Positions 1 to 57,053 of a stretch of DNA of 64,000 nt are shown here, one piece after another. Numbering within the stretch: position 1 is the first letter of the stretch; each line of letters opens with the position of its first letter. This DNA is from Cyrtodaria siliqua (lineage: Eukaryota > Mollusca > Bivalvia > Adapedonta > Hiatellidae), in the NCBI GenBank assembly GCA_037043455.1, contig JAWPHD010005561.1, positions 62,001 through 126,000 of the forward strand, given 5' to 3'. The position numbers and the translations under genes are program-made. The notes beneath the pieces are model-generated. The model did no database searches and was not told where the DNA came from. It was given only the letters and a program-made list of their open reading frames with translations.

Positions 1-1310
1 CACATGTCACTTCCTGTATTGTTATTGGTAGCAAATTGATGGAATAACATGTCACTTCCTGTATTGTTATTTTGGCAGAAAATTGATGGAATACACATGT
101 CATTTCCTGTATTGTTATTTGGCAGCAGATTGATAGATTATGATGTCACTTCCTGTATTGTTATTTGGGTAGCAGATTGATGGAATACACGTCACTTCCT
201 GTATTGTTATTTAGCTGCTGAGATTGATGGAATTCACATGTCACTTCCTGTATTGTTATTTGACATTAGATTGATGGAATACACAGGTCACTTGTATTGT
301 TATTTGGCAGCAGATTGATGGAATACATGCCTCGCTTCCTGAATTGTTATTTGGCAGCAAATTGGAATACACATGTCATCCTGTATTGTTATCTGGCAGA
401 AGATTGATGGACTACACACATCACTTCCTGTATTGTTATTTGGCAGCTGATTGATGGAATACACATGTCACTTCCTGTAGAAGATTGATGGACTACACAC
501 ATCACTTCCTGTATTGTTATTTGGCAGCTGATTGATGGAATACACATGTCACTTCCTGTAGAAGATTGATGGACTACATACATCACTTCCTGTATTGTTA
601 TTTGGCAGCTGATTGATGGAATACACATGTCACTTCCTGTATTGTTATCTGGCAGAAGATTGATGGACTACACACATCACTTCCTGTATTGTTATTTGGC
701 AGCAAATACAAATACACATTTCACTTCCTGTATTGCTATTTGGCAGCAGATTGGTGGAATACACATGTCACTTCCTGTATTGTTATCTGGTAGCAGATTG
801 ATGGAATACACATGTCACTTTCTGTATAGTTATTTGGTAGCAGATTGATGAAATACACACGTCACTTCCTATATTGTTATTTGGCAGCAAATTGATGGAA
901 TACACACGTCACTTCCTGTATTGTTATTTGGCAGCAGATTGATGGAATACACATGTCACTTTCTGTATAGTTATTTGGTAGCAGATTGATGAAATACACA
1001 CGTCACTTCCTATATTGTTATTTGGCAGCAAATTGATGGAATACACATGTCACCTTCTGTATTGGTATTTGGCAGCAGATTGATGGAATACACATGTCAC
1101 CCTCTGTATTGTTATTTGGCAGCAGATTGATGGAATACACATGTCACCTTCTGTATTGTTATTTGGCAGCAGATTGATGGAATACACATGTCACTTCCTG
1201 TATTGTTATTTGGCAGCAGATTGATGGAATACACATGTCACTTTCTGTATTATTATTTGGCAGCAGATTGATGGAATGGTATGTCACTTTATGTACTGTT
1301 ATAAGAGACA
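1..1310. repeat. 47-bp minisatellite, ~27 copies
   Basis: The unit has boxes TGATGGAATACACATGTCAC, TTCCTGTATTGTTATTTGGC and AGCAGAT and repeats from the window edge to about 1300 with point changes and partial units. It lies in the intron before the catalytic-loop exon and continues outside the window. The open frames inside it only reflect the periodicity. Confidence 0.95.
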
Positions 1311-1391
1311 CGTAAGTCAGTAAAGGGTCCTCCGGCCCTCTTTATCCTCTGTCCCTGTTTGGGTCAAGTGTTATAACTTACTGGTTGTTGA

Positions 1392-46126
<44,735 letters not shown>

Positions 46127-46225
46127 ACCATTTTGTATGCTTTGTTTTTTAATTTATGCTAACATCTGCTATATTTGTGAATCTATGTTGTTATGATATA
46201 TTGATAAAAATGGGCCAATTTTAAA

Positions 46226-46235
46226 AATAAATAAA
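46226..46235 (+). terminator. Overlapping AATAAA polyadenylation signals
   Basis: Two overlapping AATAAA hexamers begin at 46226 and 46230, about 100 bp after the stop codon at 46126. They give a short, AT-rich 3' UTR and mark the likely end of the gene. Confidence 0.75.
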
Positions 46236-46287
46236 ATTGAAATATATTTTGTGTTTTATTTGTATTTCATATGGAATTGATTAATAC

Positions 46288-47722
46288 ATATATAAAATAG
46301 TCTCAGTTGTTCAATATTTTGGCCTAAGGCCTTTATCAAGAAAACAAACAAAGTAGATAATTTTGACTTACATCTTGACAGCGTCTATTGCACATAAATG
46401 TTCAACGGAAATGAAAACAACGTCGCTTTGACGACATCACTTCTGTAAATGAATATTTTGGCGCCATCACGTTGTTATAACATCAGGAACCCAACTATCC
46501 TTTACGCTACAGCCAATTGGTCTGGCGTTGCATAGTTTTTGTCTCCTCCATGATAGTGGATAGCGAGACATAGCAGTCACTTTTCCGGCGGCGGACACAT
46601 TTTAAATAAACTATATCTCAACAACCACTGCTCGAATATTTCTGAAATTTTCTCCGAATCTTTGTTGGGTCAAGGGACATCAGGTAATGCCATCACGTAA
46701 ATTACCAAGGTCAAGGTCACATTTTGCTTATTTTCCCAAAACTTAACCTTGGTAACTTAACCTTGGTTAGGTAAGTTAACCTCAGATAACTGTATGTGAT
46801 TGCCTCATTTTCTTTGTTTGATACATGGTCATATGTATTGTTGGCAATGGTGGACATCACTGAACGTCAAAAATTACCAAGGTCAAGGTCATATTGTGCT
46901 TATTTTCCTATTAAACAATATTTGTAAGGAAAAACAAAAAACAAAATGAGATCTTTTAATATTGACAATTTATTCCAAACTGCTGCCAGACATAATATAG
47001 TTCGCAAACATGTATGAATCGGAGAAAAAGAGTCAGGTTTTCAAAGAGACACCTTATAATCGTTTCTTTTAGAAGGGAGACCAATTTACGGGATGTGTTA
47101 GTTCATGGCAAAACCAACAGTGCTGTGAAACCTGTACAGGCTGACTGCACTTATAATAATAACACGGACAAACATCAAGGACACAGCAGAACAGAAAACT
47201 ACTTGTGAATGCGAGTTGCCGGGAGAGAAACGTAATAAGTGTAAGAGATGTAACGTTGTGGTTTACGTCGGTGAAAAGAAAAGGAAATCAAGGAAAGGAT
47301 GGCGGAACATTTAAGGGATGTACGTTTGAAAAAGGAAAAAAACAATTAATCATCACTTTGACAATGGACACCCTTAATGACATATCTTTTGGAGTTTTGC
47401 AGAAACTGTATTCGGCGGGTAAGATAGACAATTAATCAAGCTGTGTGGATTAAAAAACTATGCACCGCCAGACCAAATGGCTGTAACGTAAAGAATAATT
47501 GGGTGCCTGCTGTCATACGACAGTGTTAACATTAATACATGATGGCGCCATATCGTTCATTTTACGGAAGTGACGTCAATCAAAGCGATGCTGTTTTCAT
47601 TTCCGTTGAACATTTGTGTGCAATAGACGCTGTCAAGATGTAAGTCGTATCGACTTTGTTTGTTTTCTTGATAAAGCCTTAGGCCGAAATATTGAAAAAC
47701 TGAGACTATTTTGTATATATGT
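46288..47722 (+). mobile_element. Penelope-like retroelement relic with an inverted head
   Basis: The sense part (about 47010-47520) has FRRETNLRDVLVHGKTN, a typical Penelope segment before the endonuclease. Broken across frames, it then shows KCKRC, YVGE and RMAEHLRDVR, the start of a GIY-YIG endonuclease, and LNDISFGVLQKLYSAGKI followed by WIKKL-like text. The 3' end (47451-47722) is present again inverted at 46288-46540, giving ~250-bp arms. Between them, 46550-46920 holds a reversed unit of the 43436-44260 array. No RT core is left. Confidence 0.75.
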
Positions 47723-47750
47723 ATGAAACAGATTTGATAATGTATATATA

Positions 47751-48224
47751 CTGAAAGGAAAAAGAAACGCAGGGTGCGTATTTCCGCTATATATTGTATG
47801 TTTAATATGCTACTGCTAATCGAATGGTACAGGGCGACATTAGGCCTGTCCTTTTAGAAAGAAGGTTTAAACAGCACTGAACACACCAATGGTTACCCCG
47901 TTAAAGTTTCATTATCGTCAGAATGCGCATTTGGCTCAAGCAGGTGAGCAAACTTAGCCTTTAAATATTGCAATCACTTAACATTAAATACAGTACTGAA
48001 CTGGCTCAAATTTTCAAAGAGGAACTTCAGCATTTATGAATTTCTTGTTACAACGCGTACTGTGATTAAAACGTCTACAACATCACAGTTGTGTCCTTTA
48101 ACTAACTGCACTTTTTTTTTTTACAAAACATCTTGGGATTTCCTTGAAATATATATGGAATTAAGTGTGCAGTATATGCAATATATAGCGGAAATACGCA
48201 CCCTGCGTTTCTTTTTCCTTTCAG
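47751..48224. mobile_element. TA-type MITE copy C (474 bp) with perfect 46-bp ends
   Basis: 47751-47796 is the exact reverse complement of 48179-48224, starting CTGAAAGGAAAAAGAAACGC and ending CCGCTATATATTG; both ends abut TATATA. It has the same internal sequence as copies A and B. The TA target suggests Tc1/mariner-type mobilisation. Confidence 0.92.
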
Positions 48225-49089
48225 TATATATATACAAGAGGTGTTCATATAACGTAACACTTTCATTTTGTAACTGAAGCAAATATCTTGACATTCTCGC
48301 TGAATATGTTCATTTTAATGTCAGGTCTAATGATTCCTTTGATTGAAATATAATGACATGAACTATTATGTGCTTCCTAATTTTGCTGCATCCATATTTT
48401 TGAAAAAGGGTAGAGAAGGGTGTCTGAAGAAAAAGTCAGCAATTATAAAAATAACTGTAAAACTAATTTAAAAAAACATGATTTTAAAGTGTTATTCTAG
48501 TTATTCAAGTTTATAGTAGTCATGTCTGAACATAAAAAAGTGGAATATGCATTTATTTATTTATTTTCAGTCACCAATGGTGACCAATTACATTATTTTT
48601 TGTTGCTATAATGCATTACGACTTTCTTATCCTATTTTTAAAAGCCTCTATAGACAGTTTACTTTGTAAATGTTGAGTTGAGAAATAATAGAAATATAAA
48701 AGTATCTGTTTAGAAAAATGCTGTTTATAGCAGAAAAGATAAAAGAAAAAAGTTGTCTTGTTTATGTTCCCCCCACATGGTCACATTTCACAGCTCACTT
48801 ATTGTTAATAATCTAGATATATAATATATAATAATAGAATGTTTAGTTGAGAAAATATAATATTTATTGATTTATTCTCTTTATTTCCTCTTTACAGAGA
48901 TTAATATGTGCAAATGTACAGTGCGCAATAACACGTAATAATGAACGAATGCAATTGTGAATCATACAGATAACTTATGTACAGGAATCAACATTTTCAA
49001 TTCAATGAACAAATACAACACTAATTATTAGATCATTAAAATTATGAAAGATAATAGCATATCATATGTTATACATACACAATGATATT
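48225..49089. other. AT-rich intergenic sequence, nothing recognised
   Basis: No coding or RNA feature supported. Confidence 0.4.
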
Positions 49090-49806
49090 AATTATAAAGA
49101 TAGATATCTTTATTTTCAATTATATATGAAAACAGTTAGTATGTATGTTACCACAATATAACTTACACAAGCAATTATGCAATCATGTGTCTCTATATCA
49201 CTCGCAGTTTCAGTTGTTATTGCAAATTGTTTTCACTATATCACTATGTACGCTATTTTGCCTTTCGTGAGGCTATCTCATATAATCTACGTTTAAACAA
49301 TCGTCAACAAAGCTGTATGCATTTCTTTACGTAAAATTGTGCCATAAAATATAGGTTTAAACAATCGGAAACAAAGCTGTACGCATATCTGAAGAACATT
49401 TCTTGGAGTTCAATTGTATTCAATATATCTGATGATTTTCCAATAACATGCTGAAGAAATGTTTCATTATCATAAGTTTCTAACTCTCTTAGAAGATCTG
49501 TCCCAAACTGGGATACAACCCCGTTGGGGAATGTTTCACGTAAAGTAAATACATGTGGCTTGGCAAGCTGTGATTAGAAGTAAGTAAAAATCAGTATGTA
49601 TGGTCTCACACAAGGGACAGATCTTTGCTATTTTCGTTGGAATATCAACCCATATTTTACTTACAACTACCGAGTTAGCGAGAGTTGTCTGTCCGGAGCA
49701 CATTTCCATACCATCGCTGGAGAGATATTATTATGAACACACACAAATCTGGAGAATATTTTGTCAATTTGTGTTCTATTCATCCAGTTTTGGACGTCTT
49801 CATGAT
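49090..49806 (-). pseudogene. LINE 3'-end relic (zf-RVT region to C-terminus)
   Basis: On the minus strand, one frame gives KICPLCETIHTDFYLLLITA then C, the Cys-rich region of LINE ORF2. A second frame then gives KPHVFTLRETFPNGVVSQFG, TDLLRELETYDNETFLQHVI and GKSSDILNTIELQEMFFRYA to a stop near 49310. The frame change and an upstream stop show it is broken. An AT-rich tail follows. The 49807 SINE-like copy abuts it. Confidence 0.6.
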
Positions 49807-50236
49807 GTATTGAATTGAATTGGGTTTTGAGGCGCACCAACACATGAAAAGGTTATATGGCACCTAACAGGCATGAACATGCCAGGCTCATCTTCCATGT
49901 ACATCGAGATAAAATATGGAAAATGGGCCTAGAACCTTCTCACTCTGAACTGCAGAGTTGCTGCAAATTCTATCATAGAAACTCCATTTACGCTGGAGCC
50001 ACGTTTATCATTTTTCTGCCACTGCTCTTTTGTTGCTCTTTTGATACGAGTGGGATAGCACCTGAAACAATGCAGGGATCATGATGAAAACCTTTAATGA
50101 ACATGAACAAAAGATGATAAAATGAACATGAATTGGGGGGATTGTACCCCTCTGCCTACCCCTCCAAAGGGATCTGAGTGGCCCTATTCTTTGCCCCGTG
50201 ACCAAACGGGGGCACCCGGGAACCACACGGGGCTTC
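49807..50236 (-). mobile_element. SINE-like retroposon copy (full length)
   Basis: Minus-strand copy of 15605-16014. The 3' tail is at the left (TTGAATTGAATTGGGTTTTG), and it extends to GGCACCCGGGAACCACACGG at the right. Confidence 0.8.
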
Positions 50237-51780
50237 TTTATGATGTATGACTTTGCTACATATGGTTTTCCATGCTTGTTTTGATGGGAAAACACCAACC
50301 TCAGCATAATTATGCAGAAAATATACCATGTCGTACATTCGAAGGTCGTTATAAATATCGGGGATGTACCCCGTGTGTTTATTATCATTTGATTTGTTGG
50401 CATGCTACACAGTTTTTGCAAAAATCCCAATTTTCGTTTTCAGATTGAATTGTCGACCAACCTAGCATACTCGTACACATATCAGTTCTTGTTGCATTTT
50501 GGGACAATACCAAAGCATATTTCCTCTTCTTGACAAATTAACATGAAATTTGTCTTTAAAAATAAGCGAACTACTAGTTCAAAACATCCGCTGCAGGCAT
50601 TGCTATGATTTCCTCCTGTATAAAAAATAAGTTTCATTAAATTTCTTATTAGAAAAATAAAGTAAAGTATATAACTTAAGATTTAGAGGCAAAACACACA
50701 CACTTGCAAATAATGATGAAAACAATATATAAGAATTGACCAAAGATATATAGTACATGTATGTGGTAATACAGCAACAATAACTCTGTGGTAATAGAAA
50801 CGTGTAGGTTTAAATTTGGAAAATAAAATGAGAAGAGTATGTTCTAAACTCACATGAGCCAAACATGTACGGTAAGTATACATATTACACATTTGAAATA
50901 TGCTGTTGGTTCATTTATGCTGTAGTTTATATTAATTAATATCATGTATTTTATTTTGATGTTGAAAATAATAAATACTGTTACTTAAATTGGAAATTAT
51001 TTTTATTAAATCTAAATTATTAAATGCATACGTTCTAAATGACAGTTTCAATCAAATCACACAATTTTTTTTATGATAAAAACTTCTGCTGAGAAATAAT
51101 ATCATAAACAAAAGTGTTATGTTATAAGCTGGACACCTGTTGACTCTTGTATCTGCATAATAGTGTAGTTTATGGCTGGTTTATATGAGTTATGAACTCA
51201 GAAGATCTCATGAAACTCATTGCTGACTTTTCGCATATATTGCCGAGTTACCTACATAATGACACCTGTGGGCATGAGATCGAATTTCACGCAAGAAGAC
51301 TGATTTACAATCTGCATTCGATGAGACCTAGACTTTTTAAAGGAATAAGATAGAGCCTTCCTGTGTGGTCACTTGCTATTAATACGTGATCTTAGTTAAC
51401 ATTATTAGAAACAAACAAGAAGAGAACAGTTTTAACATAGTTTTTAATACCGGTAGTGTAAAGCGTAAATAGACTATTCAGTGGTGGTGAATATACGTGT
51501 ACAGTGATATTAGATACAGAAGAAGTAACCTAGCAGTACCACTGCTGGGGTTCGCCATTTGTGGCGGTGAAAAATATTACAACAACAACAACAACAATAT
51601 GGCAATTAATATATTATCAATCAATTTAATTGCGAAGTTTTAGGCATTACATTAAACATTATGTGCTGTACTATAATTTAACATAGATACGGGCAGATTG
51701 AGAAATAGAAATATGATCATGATAATTCAAGCCTGGCAGATCAACAGTTTCATGTGCCCTAGTATTTCGGTGGATAGTTA
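50237..51780. other. Intergenic, nothing recognised
   Basis: No gene or element supported. A short (ACA)n run lies at 51580-51597. Confidence 0.4.
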
Positions 51781-51789
51781 CCCCCAAAT

Positions 51790-52020
51790 GCAATCCCAAA
51801 CTTCCTTTGATATAAGCTACATACACAGCAAATTTCATTCTAATATCTCGTTCCTTACTTGTTACTGAGCAGAAACCGTTTTTTTCTATTTTTAGTAACA
51901 GTGACCTTGACCCCAGTGACCCAAAATACAATCCCAACCTTCCTTTCCATATAAGGTACCTACGCAGTAAGTTTTGTTCCAATATCGCATGCGTTACTAA
52001 AGTTAATGAGTGGAAATTAA
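51790..52020 (-). repeat. Reverse-oriented copy of the 42256-43435 array unit
   Basis: Has TTTTTAGTAACAGTGACCTT, GACCCCAGTGACC, CAATCCCAACCTTCCTTTCC, all reversed from the 42.3-43.4 kb units. Confidence 0.75.
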
Positions 52021-52159
52021 GATTTTCACATTGCACGACCGCGCGCCTGCCCACACTCCCGCCAAATAACATACCCCAATCTAATAGGTTTTCCTTGTTC
52101 CAAGAAAACCTGGTTAAAAATCTTCAACCAAACTAGATCGGTGTTCCGCCTGTGAGCGC

Positions 52160-54070
52160 TTTGTCAGTATAACAAGTTTTTTTTGTACCCAGATAAATGA
52201 CCTTGACAAACTGGCCTGACAAAGTTTTTGTGAAGAAAAAAATTAGTATTTAACCCATATAATGACCTTCAGTGTGACCTTGACCTTTATATTTTAGTAT
52301 GGTCATGATGAGTATATATTGAAAGTTTGATGCAATAAATATCAAGAAATGAGAAAGTTATAGGCAATGTTAAGTTTTCGTGAACAAAACAAGAGGCCCA
52401 AGAGATCCTGTATCACTTACTGGCTAACCCGGGTCTATGCTTGAATGAATCTGACTTTGTGGGTGAGTTGGGCTACAGTATTATATATTTATATATATGA
52501 CTTTGTGGGTGAGTTGGGCTACAGTATTATATATTTATATATATGACGTTGTGGATGTGTTGGGCTACAGTATTATATATTTATATATATGACGTTGTGG
52601 GTGAGTTGGGCTACAGTATTATATATTTATATATATGACGTTGTGGGTGAGTTGGGCTACAGTATTATATATTTATATATATGACTGTGTGGGTGAGTTG
52701 GGCTACAGTATTATATATTTATATATATGACGTTGTGGGTGAGTTGGGCTACAGTATTATATATTTATATATATGACTGTGGGTGAGTTGGGCTACAGTA
52801 TTATATATTTATATATATGATGTTGTGGGTGAGTTGGGCTACAGTATTATATATTTATATATATGACTTTGTGGGTGAGTTGGGCTACAGTATTATATAT
52901 TTATATATATGACGTTGTGGGTGAGTTGGGCTACAGTATTATATATTTATATATATGACTTTGTGGGTGAGTTGGTCTACAGTATTATATACAGTCGAAA
53001 CATTGCTTTAAACCTTGTGGGCTAGATCACAAGGGGTTATTACTATTATTGTGGTTGAAATATCATTTCAATATTGATAAACATGAATATGTGCATATAT
53101 TGTATTATATTATATAAATGGATAATTGGAAATAAAGCAGTGTAGGGTCTATGCTTGGATGAATCTGACTTTGTGGGTGAGTTGGACTACAGTATTATAT
53201 ATATATAAAAAATATTTCAAAGAAAAAGTTAAAATTAAAAGGTTTCCTATGGAAAAAAAATATGCCTCCAGTGAGATCTGAACCCACAACCCTTCGAGTT
53301 TTGAGTGTACATTACCAATTATTGAAAAAGGGCCATAGCTCCACTGTTACTTGTTCGATCTGTCTGGTTTTCAACCTCAATAGAGCTAAAAATGAGTATT
53401 TAACCCATATAATGACCTTCAGCGTGACCTGGACCTTTATATTTTAGCATGGTCATGTTGGTGTTGTCTTGATGAGTATATATTGAAAGTTTGATCAAGA
53501 AATGAGAAAGTTATAGCCAACGTTAAGTTTTCATGAAGAAAAAAGTGTGTATTTAACCCATACCTTCATTGTGACCTTAACCTTTATATTTAAGTATGGT
53601 CATGTCGATGTTGTCATGATGAGTATATATTGAAAGTTTGATGAAGAAATATCAAGAAATGAGAAAGTTGTAACCAACGTTTAGTTTTCGTGTAAAAACG
53701 AGTATTTTAACTCATATAATGACCTTCACCTTTATATTTTAGTATGGTCATGTCGATGTTGTCATGATGAGTATATATTAAAAGTTTGATGAAGAAATAT
53801 CAAGAAATGAGAAAGTTATAGCCAACGTTAAGTTTTCGTGAAGAAAAAATTGAGTATTTAACCAATGTAATGACCTTCAGTGTGACCTTGACCTTTATAT
53901 TTTAGTATGGTCATGTCGATGTTGTCATGATGAGTATATATTGAAAGTTTGATGAAGAAATATCAAGAAATGAGAAAGTTATAGCCAACATTAAGTTTTC
54001 GTGACGGACGGACTGACTGACGGACGACAAAGTGATCCCTATGTATCGCACTTTCCTTCGAAAAGGCGAC
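52160..54070. repeat. Tandem-unit element, ~160-bp period, interrupted at about 52391-53390
   Basis: Units share GAGTATTTAACCCATATAAT, GACCTTCAGTGTGACCTTGA, ATTTTAGTATGGTCATG, TGATGAGTATATATTGAAAG and GAGAAAGTTATAGCCAACGT. The tail has GACGGACGGACTGACTGACG. It is interrupted after TTTTCGTGAACAAAAC by an AAGAGGCCCAAGAGATCC-headed insertion. Confidence 0.8.
52452..52990. repeat. 46-bp minisatellite, ~11-12 copies
   Basis: Unit TGACTTTGTGGGTGAGTTGG, GCTACAGTATTATATATTTA, TATATA, with T/G/TG variants at the sixth base. One more isolated copy is at 53165-53205. Confidence 0.95.
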
Positions 54071-54720
54071 ACAAAAATAGGTCAAGGTCATGGATGAGGT
54101 TTTGGCATATATTTCATAGCAATTTCAAGCTTATTTTGACTGCTATTTTAATACATATTGAAATCAGAAGACAAAATTAAATAAGGTACGGCATACGGAA
54201 CTTTAATACAAGTCACCCCTCCCACACCCTCCCTTTGTTTTTATTGCGATTTTCGATTTATATATTTTTGGACATTGACAAATAATTGTACGGACGTGCG
54301 TAGGTGCGTACCGCAACTGACTAAGTTATCTACCCTTTGCTTGGAGGGTGAAGGTCATATCTGCATTGTCATTTTACGATGTACTAACCAAGATACAAGA
54401 ACCAAATTTTGGAAGGTGTAGTGCATACACTTCATGAGAGTCAAGCGCATATAGTTTGTGAGAAGTGACCTAAACGCAAAAGTTGAATGTAAAAATTATT
54501 GAGTTATCTGCCCTTTTGCTCAAAAGGTCAAGGTCATATCCACATTTGCTTTGTTATACCAAAGATATAATCAAAGTTTGAAAGGTCTAGTGCATACAGT
54601 TTATGAGAAAGTGACCTAAACGCAAAAGTTGAATGTAAAATTATGAAGTTATCTGCCCTTCGCTTGGAGGGTCAAGGTCACGTTCACATTTGCTTTGTCA
54701 CGTTGCGCTGTACCTCCCAT
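54060..54720. repeat. Tandem repeat, ~150-bp units
   Basis: Units share TATGAGAAAGTGACCTAAAC, GCAAAAGTTGAATGTAAAA, TTATCTGCCCTT and GGTCAAGGTCA; three to four units. Confidence 0.7.
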
Positions 54721-55346
54721 GATGCACCTATAAGTCTAGTGCATGATGGGGCATTATACGCCCGTTTCCTAAAGTTTTTATGTTAAAAGGATTTCCTAGG
54801 TGTCGGGTCAATAATTTATAACCCTTACCTTTGACCTTCTAATAAAGAAATAACTGATAACGGATGTTGTTTAACCAACTTGCAAGAGCACTATGTGTAG
54901 AAAGTTTCAAGACTGTAGATCAAATAGTTCGTGAATAACATCTGGGAAGGAATTTGTCATGATCAGGTCACAGTGACCTTGAAATCTGACCTATTAAGCT
55001 TAAAATCAATAGAGGTTGTTGTTTTAACATGGGTACTATTTCTGTAAAGTTTCAAAACTGTAGGTCTAATAGTTACAAGTTACAGTGCGTGTTATGGTTT
55101 TAAAGTTATTGTGTGGAAGGCATATTTCCATATAAGGTCACTGTGACCTTGACCTTAAACCTACTGGCCCCAAAAGCAATAGGGCTCCTCCTTTCACCTA
55201 GGGCAATGTACATATGACGTTTTATGACTGTAAGTGTTACGGTTTTGAAGTTATTATGCAGAATTCATATTTCCACATAAGGTCACTGTAACTGTGACCT
55301 TTGACCTACTGACCCCAAAATAAATTGGGTTCCTGTTTTCAACAAG

Positions 55347-57053
55347 AGGGCCAAGATGGCCCTAAATCGATCACCTGAGTACTGGCACATTATCAAACTT
55401 CTTCGAAATCTTATGGTCATATACAATCTGTGCAAGTTTGGTTAAGATTGTTCAAGAAATGTGGGCTCTGTTGCGTATAACAATATTGATATAATGATAC
55501 TGACAAAGTTTGGTAATTATCAAATACAAAATGAAGGTGCTAGAGTGTAGTACCTTGGGCAGGGCCAAATGTGACCCGAGGGCTACATGTAATAATATGA
55601 GAGCTTTGTGGTTTCAGAGAAGAAGATTCTTTTCAGTTTTCCCTATACAAGCATATGTAAAACTGTGACCCCCGGGGCGGGGCCAGATGTGACCCCAGGG
55701 TCACCATTTGAACAAAACTGATAGAGGACCATAAGCTTATAGCAAATGCAAAATATTATACCTCTGGCTGCAGTTCAGAGAAGATTTTTTAAGTTTTTCC
55801 CTATACATGTCATGTAAAACATGTGACTCTTGGGGCGGTGCCAAATGTGACCCCAGGATTACCATTTGAACAAATTTGGTAAAGGACCATAAGCTTATAG
55901 TAAATGTAAAATATCAAACCTCTGGCTCTTGTAGTTTCCGAGAAGAAGATTTAAAAAAAAATCCTATATAAGTCTATGTAAAACTGTGACCCTCGGGGCG
56001 GGGACGAATTTGACCCCAGTGTCACCATTTGAACAAATTTAGTAGAGGACCATAAACTGATGCTACAAGTAATACATGAGAGCTCTGTGCCATGTGGTTC
56101 CAGAGAAGAAAACTTTTTCAGTTTTCCCTGTACAAGCCTATGTAAAACTGAGACCCCCGGGGTGGGTCCCATTGTGACCCCTGGGTCACCATGTGTGTGT
56201 GTGTGTAATTCTCAGGTTTATAGTCCGCCCCCTGGGTCACCATTTGAACAAACTTGGTAGAGGACCATAAGCTTATAGCAGATTTTTCAAAATATTAAAC
56301 CTCTGGCTCATGCTGTTTCAGAGAAGAAGATTTTTTAAGTTTTTCCCTATGCATGTCTACGTAAAACATGTGACCCTTGGGGCGTGGCCAAATGTGACCC
56401 GAGGGTCACCATTTGAACAAACTTGGTAAAGGACCATAAGCTTATATATAGTAAATGCAAAATATTAAACCTCTAGCTCTTGTAATTTCCGAGAAGAAGA
56501 TTTTTAAAAAAAATTCCTATATAAGTCTATGCAAAACTGTGACCACCGGGGCGGGGACAAATTTGACCCCAGGGTCACCATTTGAACAAATTTGGTAGAG
56601 GACCATAAACTGATGCTACATGTAATACATGAAAGCTCTAGATCCGACCTTGTGGTTTCAGAGAAGTAGATTTTTTAAAGTGTTTTCATATATGTTTATA
56701 TGAAAAACATGCAAAATGTCAATATACAAACTTTGGACCCCCGGGGCACGGCCATTTTTGACACCGGGGACTTTATTTGAACCAACTTGATAGTCTAGGC
56801 CTTGGCGATCATTTTAAAAGAAAAACTTGAAATCTTTTAAGGTTAAGACCATATATGGTAATGGCGGCCATCTTGGAAAGCGCTGACCTAATTTTAACAA
56901 ATCTAAAAAGTATTCATCTAAAGATCATCCATGTGAAGTTTGGTCAAAATTAGACAAGCGGTTTCTGAGGAGAAGTCGTTTGACATGTTTGAAGGAAAGT
57001 TAACGACGGACGATGGACGAAGAGTGATCCCAATAGATCGGCTCAGGTGATCT
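55347..57053. mobile_element. 1.7-kb inserted repeat element with AACAAG duplication
   Basis: It interrupts the array unit, with AACAAG at 55341-55346 and again at 57054-57059. The ends are AGGGCCAAGATGGCCCTAAA..GATCACCTGAG and ..GCTCAGGTGATCT, i.e. inverted subterminal GATCACCTGAG. The body holds ~5 tandem units of ~220 bp sharing GTCACCATTTGAACAAA, TTGGTAGAGGACCATAAG, AACCTCTGGCTC and GACCCCCGGGGCGGGG. The tail has GACGGACGATGGACGA. Non-coding. Confidence 0.8.

Noticed and set aside
1..1310. CRISPR-like array
   Set aside because: The genome is eukaryotic; units are contiguous tandem repeats without unique spacers.
51671..52072. 133-codon minus-strand open frame
   Set aside because: It runs through a reversed unit of the 42.3-43.4 kb tandem repeat; similar frames occur in other units by chance.
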